DNA of 38,545 nucleotides, from the NCBI GenBank assembly GCA_903922735.1, contig CAIXUZ010000027.1, positions 1 through 38,545 of the forward strand. The letters run 5' to 3'. The notes under the pieces are model-generated. The model did not search any database. It saw nothing but the letters and a program-made list of their open reading frames with translations, and was not told the DNA's origin. Each line of letters starts with the position of its first letter. Position 1 is the stretch's first letter. The stretch is from an uncultured Verrucomicrobia subdivision 3 bacterium. Lineage in GTDB: Bacteria; Verrucomicrobiota; Verrucomicrobiia; Limisphaerales; UBA11358. Positions 7,940-14,996 of this stretch are shown in pieces. The position numbers were made by a program, and so were the translations under genes.

Positions 7940-10077
7940 GCCTGGTGATAGTCCTTGTAGTGGTCGTAGTAATGGTAGTCGCCCGTGCCGGCACGGACGG
8001 AGTTCAATACCAAGCCGAGCACTTTGGCATTGCGCTGGACCAGCAGATCCAGCGAGGCGCGGGCAACGCGGGCGGAAGTGGCCTCGGCGCGAACGACAAA
8101 AATGACACCGTCCACGCGGGGAGCGAGGGTCGCCGCGTCGTCGGCCGCCATCACCGGCGGGGTGTCAATAATAACGAAATCGTATTCCTTGCCCGCCTCG
8201 TTCATGAAGTTCTCCATGTCGGCCGCAAAGAAATATTCGGTGGAACTCTTGTCCGACTGGCCGCGGGGCAGCAGTCCGAGATTGGAGATGTTCGTCGCGA
8301 GCACAAGCGAATGCCAATCCAGTTTTTCCACCAGCATCTGGCCGAGGCCTTTGCTCGCAGCAAGATTAAAGCGTTTATGAAGGGAGCCTTTGCGAAGGTC
8401 GGCGTCCACCAAGAGCACGCGCGATCCGCCAATGGCGAGCGACACGGCGAGGTTGGCGGCGATGAGGGATTTACCATCATCCGGCACGGAACTGGTAACG
8501 AGCAATTTGCGCGGATGCTGGCCGCTCTGGTTGTTGAGATAAAGCAAAGAAGAGCGCAGATTGCGGAATGATTCCACAAACGCCGTGCGCAGGTCATCGG
8601 ATGCGAGCAAAGGCAGCTCGCCGGAAATCGAGGTGCTGGTTTCGCGCGGAATCTGGCCGAGCACTTCCTCATCGAAAAATTCCTGCAGCTCGGTGAAGGA
8701 ATGCATCCGGTCGTCCAGCCGGTCGAGGAGGAGCAGCAGGCCGAGGCCGAGGCCGAGGCCGAAAAGGCCGGCCAAAAACAGATTGCGGAGCTGCAAGGGT
8801 TGCTGCGGCCGGGCGTCGGTGGCGACTTGATAGATGGTCACACTTTCGGGGCTGACCTCCTTGTTGACATCGAGCATTTGCAGCGAGGTGAGCAATTGTT
8901 CGCGCAGGGTTTGGACGCGCTGGGATTTTTTCTGAAGGCGGTCGTATTCCGCGCTTTTGCGGGCGAGGGCGACGTTTTCCCGGCCGATCTGCTGGCACTG
9001 GTTCTGGAGGTTGGTGATTTGCAAAGCGAGGGCATTTTTGCGGGCTTCGAGCTGCTCAATGCTTTGGTCGCGATAGATGACCAGCAGGCGACCGAGGCGG
9101 TCAATGTTTTCACCCATGCTCACCATGCGGGGGTGCAGGGGCTGGAGAAATTCGGCAAAGCGCTCCTTGTCGGCCTTGAGGAGGAGAATCTGCTGCTTGA
9201 TGGTCAGGTATTGCATGCCGATGCTGTTGGCGGCGTTGAGGCCGGATTGTTCGCCGACCCCGGTGTTGACGAGGATGTTGCCACCGGCCGCCAGGTCGCC
9301 CGCACCACCGGAGCGCAGGAGGGTGGTGGACTGGCCCTGCTCAAGCAGCAGGCTTTGGTCGAGGGTCATGGAGCTGAGCAGAGCATGCTGCGATTCCGCC
9401 TCGGCGAGCCGCTGGTAGAGCAGCGTGAGAAAATTGTTCATGCCGGTGGATTGCTGAAGCAGGGCGGCGTCGTTGGTGTTCAAAAACGCGGCGAGCTGGT
9501 CGTCAATCCGGTTCAGTTCCGGGTCCAATTTTTGAATCTGGTCGCTGAGGCCGGAAACGGTGGCATCGGAGGCGTGCGAGGCCATCTCCTTTTTCATGTT
9601 GTTGTATTCGACCATGCAGGCTTGCAGAAATTTCTGCGTGTATTGCGGCTCCGGTCCGGTGGCGCGCAGGATGAAGATGGTGGTCTTGGGCAACACGGAG
9701 ACGTCCACCTTGACCAAACAGGACGTCAGCCCGGGATTTTCCGACGCCACACGATCGCGGGCCCGGCTCAAGACGGTCTGCCCCTGCATAAGCGCGGCCT
9801 GGGTGCCAAGGAAATTGCCGAGCTCCTCGGAATAAAGCGACCCGATGGAACCCGACTGGGTGTTGAGCTTGATATTGACGATCATCTGGCCGACGGAAGT
9901 AAATTCCGGCGCGACGTTGGCCAGCCGCCATTGCTCGACGCCCACCGCGACCGGAATGGTGAGGAGAAACACCCACCAGCGCCGGAGCAGCAGGTTGCGG
10001 TAACGCTGCAGCCGCGCGTGGAATTTATTCATCAGCGCCGCCCGATCCGGTTTGACCGCAGAAAAATTATCGTTCAT
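7936..10077 (-). CDS. Polysaccharide chain-length regulator with tyrosine autokinase domain (Wzc-like)
   Basis: This 713-residue protein joins a Wzz-like membrane part and a cytoplasmic BY-kinase. Transmembrane helices lie at about residues 33-50 and 433-451, with a long coiled-coil-rich periplasmic region between them. The kinase has Walker A (SVPDDGKS, ending about 537), Walker A' (LLVDADLRK, 555-563) and Walker B (FVIIDTPP, 634-641). The C-terminus ends in a tyrosine cluster at 701, 703, 704, 707 and 710, the autophosphorylation tail of Wzc. It controls polymer length and export together with the Wza-type protein encoded 14 bases upstream. A four-fold GGCCGA hexanucleotide encodes the Gly-Leu run in the second helix. 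Confidence 0.93.
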   Translation of the reverse strand: MNDNFSAVKPDRAALMNKFHARLQRYRNLLLRRWWVFLLTIPVAVGVEQWRLANVAPEFTSVGQMIVNIKLNTQSGSIGSLYSEELGNFLGTQAALMQGQTVLSRARDRVASENPGLTSCLVKVDVSVLPKTTIFILRATGPEPQYTQKFLQACMVEYNNMKKEMASHASDATVSGLSDQIQKLDPELNRIDDQLAAFLNTNDAALLQQSTGMNNFLTLLYQRLAEAESQHALLSSMTLDQSLLLEQGQSTTLLRSGGAGDLAAGGNILVNTGVGEQSGLNAANSIGMQYLTIKQQILLLKADKERFAEFLQPLHPRMVSMGENIDRLGRLLVIYRDQSIEQLEARKNALALQITNLQNQCQQIGRENVALARKSAEYDRLQKKSQRVQTLREQLLTSLQMLDVNKEVSPESVTIYQVATDARPQQPLQLRNLFLAGLFGLGLGLGLLLLLDRLDDRMHSFTELQEFFDEEVLGQIPRETSTSISGELPLLASDDLRTAFVESFRNLRSSLLYLNNQSGQHPRKLLVTSSVPDDGKSLIAANLAVSLAIGGSRVLLVDADLRKGSLHKRFNLAASKGLGQMLVEKLDWHSLVLATNISNLGLLPRGQSDKSSTEYFFAADMENFMNEAGKEYDFVIIDTPPVMAADDAATLAPRVDGVIFVVRAEATSARVARASLDLLVQRNAKVLGLVLNSVRAGTGDYHYYDHYKDYHQA
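8739..8762 (+). repeat. Hexanucleotide repeat (GGCCGA) x4 inside the autokinase gene
   Basis: Four exact copies of GGCCGA lie in the segment encoding the second transmembrane helix, where the minus strand reads alternating Gly-Leu codons. Gain or loss of a unit would stay in frame and change helix length by two residues. Confidence 0.7.
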
Positions 10078-10090
10078 TGAAAAATCGGCG

Positions 10091-10813
10091 TTAAAAATTC
10101 ACCAGCCGAGTGGGCACGATGATGAGGTCGTTGGGCTGGAGAAGGATGTCCTTTTCAATTTTACCGTTTTCCAGAATATCCTCCATATTCAGATTGAACG
10201 TCTGTTTTTCGCCGTGCGGCCCGGTGGCGGCGCGCACGACTTTCACCTTGGTTTTGCTGGCGAAATCGCCGAAACCGCCGGCGCGCAAAATGGCGTTGCC
10301 GGCCGTGAGATTCTCATTGATCTGCATATCCAAAGCGCCCTGGTTGCGCACCTGTCCCCAGATATAAACCCGGCCCAGAATCCGGGTGGCCACGTTGAGG
10401 GACAGTACCACGGTGGCTTTCTTGTAATATTCTTTTTCCAGCGCCGCCTTGAGGCCGGCGGCCAGTTCTTTGGAGGTTTTGCCGACTGCCATTTGCCGAC
10501 CGATATAAGTCACATCAATCTCACCGGAGTCGGTCACCACCAGATTCACGGGCGTTTCTTGAATTCCCAACACCCGGTCTTCCAAGATCTGAAAACTCAC
10601 GGCATCGCCCACACGCAGTTTGTAAGAATCATCCGCCATATAACCGTTGAGCAGCCCGGCTGCCGGGGCCGCGGCAGCGGACGACGCGGTCGCCGAGGAC
10701 GTGGCGGAAGTCGCCGCATTTTTGGAGCCGGACACCGGCACGGGCAGTTCCGCCAGCGCCAGGGACAAGTGCCCGCAGGCCAGCAGCAGCAGATAGGAGA
10801 GGAAGTTTTTCAT
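10091..10813 (-). CDS. Polysaccharide export protein, Wza-like (Poly_export/SLBB)
   Basis: This 240-residue protein begins with a signal peptide (hydrophobic residues about 4-20, likely cut after ALA). An Ala/Ser/Thr-rich linker (about 28-52) follows. The polysaccharide export domain is at about 62-150 (YKLRVGDAVSFQILED, DVTYIGRQMAVGKTSKELA) and an SLBB-like domain at about 155-235 (GRVYIWGQVRNQGALDM, AILRAGGFGDFASK, LQPNDLIIVP). The family forms the periplasmic to outer-membrane channel for capsule or exopolysaccharide. A Cys at position 13 gives a weak lipobox (LLAC), so a lipoprotein form is possible but less likely because the hydrophobic run continues after it. It lies between the barrel and autokinase genes with gaps of 17 and 13 bases. 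Confidence 0.9.
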   Translation of the reverse strand: MKNFLSYLLLLACGHLSLALAELPVPVSGSKNAATSATSSATASSAAAAPAAGLLNGYMADDSYKLRVGDAVSFQILEDRVLGIQETPVNLVVTDSGEIDVTYIGRQMAVGKTSKELAAGLKAALEKEYYKKATVVLSLNVATRILGRVYIWGQVRNQGALDMQINENLTAGNAILRAGGFGDFASKTKVKVVRAATGPHGEKQTFNLNMEDILENGKIEKDILLQPNDLIIVPTRLVNF

Positions 10814-10830
10814 AGGAACCGGCTAAGTAT

Positions 10831-12114
10831 TCAAAACTGGTAGTTCAGACTCAAGCCTACAATGTTGGCGGTGTAATTGTAGTAGGATGACGTCTGATCC
10901 GTGGTGCGCAGCACAAATTGATAATAAACCGAGGCGGTCAGTTTTTGCGTCAACGGCCGGCCGACGGTGATGCCGGCGCCATACTGGTCATATTTTAAGG
11001 CCTGCGCGGACAGCTGCGTCCCCTGCTCCCACCAGACCGGCGTGCTGATTGAAAAATTCCGTACGACGTTCCAGTTCGGACTCAGCCGCACAAACAGGCG
11101 CTCATACGCCTGGCCATTGTAGGCAAAATCCACGCTATGCCCGGCGGACAGCGAATAGCTGATGTGCGGGGTGATTTCGTGCGTAGCCGAAAATTGAAAA
11201 TACAAGGAATCCATCTCGCTGATTCCCGCCGCCTGAGCATTCTCCGGCACATAAACGGTGTAGCCGCCATCCAGCCGGGCACTCAAATGCTCGCTGAGCT
11301 GAACGCTGGAAAACGCGCCGGCATTCCATTGCATCGCATCCGAGGCCACCACGACATTGGACGAACCGGACCGGTCGTAACGCACCAGCCCGAGCCCCCC
11401 CTCCAATCCCACCATAATTTCCGGACGGAGCTTAAAGCCGACGTTCAGGGAAAAATTTTCCGAAGCCGAGTCCGGCTGGGTGCTCTGGTTGTTCACGCCC
11501 ACGTAATCCACATGGTCATAACCGAGGTTGACCACGACCCGGCTCAAATCCCAGAGCGCCGACACGCCAATATCATTCTGCAAAAACGAATTGTTCCGGC
11601 CGCCGGTTGACGCGGGGTTTTCGTAGGAATTTTGCGTCAAAGTCGCGCGGTCGTGCAAATTGAACTTCCAATCCTTGATATAGACATCGAAGGACAGTCC
11701 GGATCCCGGATTGATATAAAACTGGCTCAGGTCGCTGTGCTGCGTGTAAAACGAATAGCCGGCCCCCAGAGACAAGTTCAGGGTGTTCCACTCCGTCACC
11801 GGCCAGGTCAATTGCACATTGGCAGAGGGACGGAGAATCACATCGCTTTCCGCCTGGCTGGAATTGCGGGCGTTGTCGGTGAACTCCGTGCTCACCGCGG
11901 TGCTGCAACGCAGGGCCACGGGTCCCCAAAGCAAATTGTAATACCCCACCGAATTCCGAGCTTGCTTCTGCGTCTCCGCCGACACATCACCCGCCAGCGA
12001 AATCCGCAGCGCCTCCTGAGCCATCAGCGACGGCAACAGCAACCACAATCCCAAAACCACCCGCCAGAAAGTCAGGAGGGAACGGGATGACGGATGCACG
12101 GTTTGATAGCTCAC
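10831..12114 (-). CDS. Outer-membrane beta-barrel protein of the polysaccharide operon
   Basis: This 427-residue protein has a signal peptide (about residues 10-32, LPSLMAQ end) followed by alternating hydrophobic/polar strands throughout, such as TLNLSLGAGYSFYTQHS and VVNLGYDHVDYVGV. It ends in Phe (LSLNYQF), the usual barrel-insertion signal. Its place as first gene of the Wza/Wzc operon suggests an outer-membrane partner for polymer secretion or anchoring, as often seen in PEP-CTERM/exosortase-linked EPS clusters. The start is a GTG with no in-frame ATG upstream before a stop. No specific family name can be given with certainty. Confidence 0.75.
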   Translation of the reverse strand: MSYQTVHPSSRSLLTFWRVVLGLWLLLPSLMAQEALRISLAGDVSAETQKQARNSVGYYNLLWGPVALRCSTAVSTEFTDNARNSSQAESDVILRPSANVQLTWPVTEWNTLNLSLGAGYSFYTQHSDLSQFYINPGSGLSFDVYIKDWKFNLHDRATLTQNSYENPASTGGRNNSFLQNDIGVSALWDLSRVVVNLGYDHVDYVGVNNQSTQPDSASENFSLNVGFKLRPEIMVGLEGGLGLVRYDRSGSSNVVVASDAMQWNAGAFSSVQLSEHLSARLDGGYTVYVPENAQAAGISEMDSLYFQFSATHEITPHISYSLSAGHSVDFAYNGQAYERLFVRLSPNWNVVRNFSISTPVWWEQGTQLSAQALKYDQYGAGITVGRPLTQKLTASVYYQFVLRTTDQTSSYYNYTANIVGLSLNYQF

Positions 12115-12159
12115 GGAATAAGAACGGGCATTATGACCTCAATCGCCGCACACGTCAGC

Positions 12160-12181
12160 AAAAATGGCACAAAAATGGCAC
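12160..12181. promoter_or_regulatory. 11-bp direct repeat in the divergent intergenic region
   Basis: AAAAATGGCAC occurs twice head to tail, 11 bp apart, i.e. on one face of the helix, 46-67 bp upstream of the barrel gene's GTG. This is the spacing expected of paired activator or repressor half-sites, but no regulator can be named. The rest of 12115-12363 holds no gene. Confidence 0.35.
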
Positions 12182-12310
12182 GCCGGATCAGCGTTCATTT
12201 CGGGAAGAAACTCGTGTTTATCCCCGTCCCCCGACCCGAAAACCGCAAAAGACCGGCTCATTTCCGGTAACATTTCCAGTAAATATCTTGCCTCAACGGC
12301 AATAAAATAA

Positions 12311-12339
12311 TTGACTAAACCGCCGAAACCACTTATGAA
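12311..12339 (+). promoter_or_regulatory. Sigma70-type promoter of the 15-residue repeat protein gene
   Basis: TTGACT and TATGAA are separated by 17 bases, both close to consensus. Transcription would begin near 12346, leaving a leader of only about 18 bases before the ATG at 12364, with no Shine-Dalgarno motif in it. Confidence 0.6.
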
Positions 12340-12363
12340 TTTAAAGCCTCCTATCTTCAAAAC

Positions 12364-13143
12364 ATGAAAACAGAAAAAGTCGTTTTAGCACTGGCCACCG
12401 GCTCATTGCTTTTGTTTGGTTTATCCAGCCACGCGGCAAATCCCGTCTCTAGCCCTTCGTTGAGCATCTTAAAATCCGTGCCCCAGGCTGAACTGCCGGG
12501 CAAGGCCGCATCGCTGGTGGCTGCCGCCGACGCAAAATCACAAGTCCAGACAGCGGTGGACGTGATCAAATCAGGAATTGGACTCAATCCCGGCGCCGCG
12601 TCAGCCATCGTGGGCGCCATAGCCGCGCGCACCCCCGAGGTCGCCGCCGTGACCGCCGCCACCGCTGCCAGTTTGCTCCCAAAACAAGCGTCCGCTCTGG
12701 CCAAGACGGCGGCGGCGGCGGCGCCCAAATTTGCCGGTAAAATCGTGGAAGCCGTCTGCGCCGTGGCGCCAAATTCATACAAAGAGATTGCGCAGGCGGT
12801 GGCGGATGCCGTTCCCGGCGCGGCTAGGGAAATTTTAACGGGGGTAGCGGCGGCGATTCCCAGCCTCAAGGGTGCCATCAGCAACGCACTGGCGATTTAC
12901 AAAACCCCGTCGGTTAATCTAGTGCTCTCCCAAACATATGCGACCACCGCAGCAGCCACACCGGCCGCACTAAACACTCTGACATCCGGCATGACTGTGA
13001 CCCCCAATGTCAACCCCAACCCGACGCCGATTGGTTTACCCAGCGCGCCGGTCAATCTGGATCCGGGGTCAACTGGCCAGGTACCTTCAGGTGGACGCGA
13101 TTATTCGGTTCCAACCGCAACGACTGGCGGACATGGACTCTAA
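12364..13143 (+). CDS. Secreted Ala-rich protein with seven perfect 15-residue repeats
   Basis: I do not recognise a family. The 259-residue protein has a signal peptide (residues 1-24, ending SSHA). Residues 76-180 are seven consecutive 15-residue units, each beginning with Pro (76, 91, 106, 121, 136, 151, 166). The consensus is P-x-x-A-x-x-I-(V/A)-x-A-(V/A)-A-x-x-x, examples being PKFAGKIVEAVCAVA and PNSYKEIAQAVADAV. A weaker Pro-initiated unit occurs at about 45. The pattern suggests a row of short helices broken by proline, a solenoid-like or fibrous surface protein. The tail (about 190-259) is rich in Thr, Pro, Asn and Gly and probably disordered. It has its own promoter and terminator, faces the polysaccharide export operon, and may be a matrix or envelope component; that role is inference. 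Confidence 0.85.
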   Translation: MKTEKVVLALATGSLLLFGLSSHAANPVSSPSLSILKSVPQAELPGKAASLVAAADAKSQVQTAVDVIKSGIGLNPGAASAIVGAIAARTPEVAAVTAATAASLLPKQASALAKTAAAAAPKFAGKIVEAVCAVAPNSYKEIAQAVADAVPGAAREILTGVAAAIPSLKGAISNALAIYKTPSVNLVLSQTYATTAAATPAALNTLTSGMTVTPNVNPNPTPIGLPSAPVNLDPGSTGQVPSGGRDYSVPTATTGGHGL

Positions 13144-13158
13144 TCCCGGCATCGTTTT

Positions 13159-13192
13159 AAAACCCGTCTTTGAATTCAAAGACGGGTTTTTT
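13159..13192 (+). terminator. Rho-independent terminator after the repeat protein gene
   Basis: A perfect palindrome (AAAACCCGTCTTTGAA and its complement, 13159-13190) runs into a T-run. It lies 15 bases after the stop. Because it starts with an A-run it could also act on the opposite strand. Confidence 0.9.
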
Positions 13193-13242
13193 ATTATCTG
13201 ATTTTTTTTGTATCCGCCACCATATTCCCCTAGTTTTCACCC

Positions 13243-14919
13243 ATGGCTGAAGCATTTAATACGACCCGAAACAAATGGCTGCTCGCAGCTGTTTCCGCTT
13301 TGGCCGTGATAATCCTGCTCTTTGGTCCGGCCATAAAAATTTACCACCGGCAAAAAGAACAGCGAAGCCTCTCGCTGGCGCAGCAATTTTTTAACCAAGG
13401 CGATTATCCCAACGCCACGCTCAGCGCCCGCCAAGTATTGCTATTAAATCCCGAAAATTTTCCCGCCTGCCGCATCATGGCGGAAATTGCCGACCGTCTG
13501 CAATTGCCCACCACGCTGGACTGGCGCCGACGTTTGGCGGAACTCGTGCCCGACCCCGAAACCAAACTCCAACTCGCCGAAGCCGGCCTGCGCTATCAAA
13601 GCCGCCCATACCTATTGACCGAGCAGATTTTACGGGAACTCTCCACCAGCGCGACCAATCTTGCCTACTACCATGTCATCGCCGCGGAACGGGCGCTCAA
13701 CCTCCGCCAACTGGACACGGCCGCCGCCCAATTCGCCAGCGCGGTGCAATTGGCACCCACCAACCGGCTCTATGAGCTTAATCTAGCCATGGTACAATTA
13801 AGTTCCCGCGAGCCCGCGACGCTGGCGGCGGCGCGCCACCGGTTGAATGCATTCACGGCGGACACCAACTTTGCCCCCAATGCCTACCGGGCGCTCATCG
13901 CTGACCGGCTTGCCCAAAACGACGGCCCGGCGGCACAAAACCTGTCCGCAAAACTGTTGCGAACGCCCCAGGCCGCCCTGCCCGATCAACTGCAACACCT
14001 CGCCATTCTAAAAAAAAACCAGAGCCCTGATTTCATCACGCAGTTGAAATCCCTGCAGCAAGCCACCGCCACCAACGTGCCCAAGGCCGCCCAGACTGCA
14101 ATCTGGATGCAGGCCAATGGTTTTGCCGACGACGCCTTGACATGGCTGGGCAGCCTGCCAAAAAATCTACGCACCCAGCCGGCCGTGCAACTAGCGCAGG
14201 CAACCGCCATGGAAACAAAGCGCGACTGGCCGGCGCTGCGGCAATTTTGCACGCGCGGCCATTGGGAGGATCTGGATTTTTTGCGGCTCGCATTTCTTTC
14301 CCACGCCTGGTTGCAACTGGGCGAGACTTCGGTGGCCAAAAGCCACTGGCATTCAGCCGCAGGGGCGGCCGGCAGCCGCCTCGGGGCGCTTTCCAGCCTG
14401 CTGGAACTCACGGCGCGCTGGCAACTGGCCGAGGAACGGCTGGATTTGTTCTGGCTGCTGTTCCAAAAATTCCCCCGTGACCAGTGGATTGCCACCGCGC
14501 TGAAACAGCATTGCCAAATCACCGGCAACACCGCCGGGCTGCGCCGGATTTTCCAGCAATTGGCGGCAACTTATCCCAACAGTTTGGAAATCAAAAATGA
14601 CCTGACTTACATTCATTTGCTGTTGGGGATGAATCTGGCCGAAGCCGGAACCGAGGCCGCCAAGCTGCACGTGCAACGACCGGAGGATCCCGCCATCGCC
14701 TCCACATATGCCTTCGCCCTGCACCTGAAAGGCCACGATGCCGACGGATTGGCGGTCATGAAGGAAATGCCCGCGGCCGCCTTGGAGCAACCGGCCATCG
14801 CCTTGCATTACGGCGTCCTGCTGGCAGCCACCGGCGACAAGGCCGCCGCCCGGCATTATCTCGACCTGGCCCAGCGCGAAACCAGCCTGTTGCCGGAAGA
14901 AAAGCAGCTCTTGAAATAG
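13243..14919 (+). CDS. Membrane-anchored tetratricopeptide repeat protein
   Basis: This 558-residue protein has one N-terminal transmembrane helix at about residues 12-30 (WLLAAVSALAVIILLFGPA) and a long helical region with TPR-like units, for example LAQQFFNQGDYPNATLSARQVLLLNPENFPA near residue 45 and a clear pair near the C-terminus (ALHLKGHDADGLAVMKEMP, YGVLLAATGDKAAARHYLDLA). TPR proteins of this shape are common in exopolysaccharide/PEP-CTERM loci, where they act as periplasmic scaffolds; here that is inference. It is separated from the upstream gene by a terminator and lies 77 bases before the beta-helix gene. No catalytic motif is visible. Confidence 0.75.
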   Translation: MAEAFNTTRNKWLLAAVSALAVIILLFGPAIKIYHRQKEQRSLSLAQQFFNQGDYPNATLSARQVLLLNPENFPACRIMAEIADRLQLPTTLDWRRRLAELVPDPETKLQLAEAGLRYQSRPYLLTEQILRELSTSATNLAYYHVIAAERALNLRQLDTAAAQFASAVQLAPTNRLYELNLAMVQLSSREPATLAAARHRLNAFTADTNFAPNAYRALIADRLAQNDGPAAQNLSAKLLRTPQAALPDQLQHLAILKKNQSPDFITQLKSLQQATATNVPKAAQTAIWMQANGFADDALTWLGSLPKNLRTQPAVQLAQATAMETKRDWPALRQFCTRGHWEDLDFLRLAFLSHAWLQLGETSVAKSHWHSAAGAAGSRLGALSSLLELTARWQLAEERLDLFWLLFQKFPRDQWIATALKQHCQITGNTAGLRRIFQQLAATYPNSLEIKNDLTYIHLLLGMNLAEAGTEAAKLHVQRPEDPAIASTYAFALHLKGHDADGLAVMKEMPAAALEQPAIALHYGVLLAATGDKAAARHYLDLAQRETSLLPEEKQLLK

Positions 14920-14996
14920 GCTGCCATCAAACATTGAGCCCTTGATTAAGCGTCCACACGGGTTACTTTAACGAATAATTTCATCAGACTGACCCG

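Noticed and set aside
8701..10080. 459-codon open frame on the plus strand
   Set aside because: It is antisense to the tyrosine autokinase, which has complete Walker motifs and a tyrosine tail.
12139..12360. 73-codon minus-strand frame in the divergent region
   Set aside because: It lies over the promoter of the repeat protein gene, has no domain or export signal, and looks like chance.
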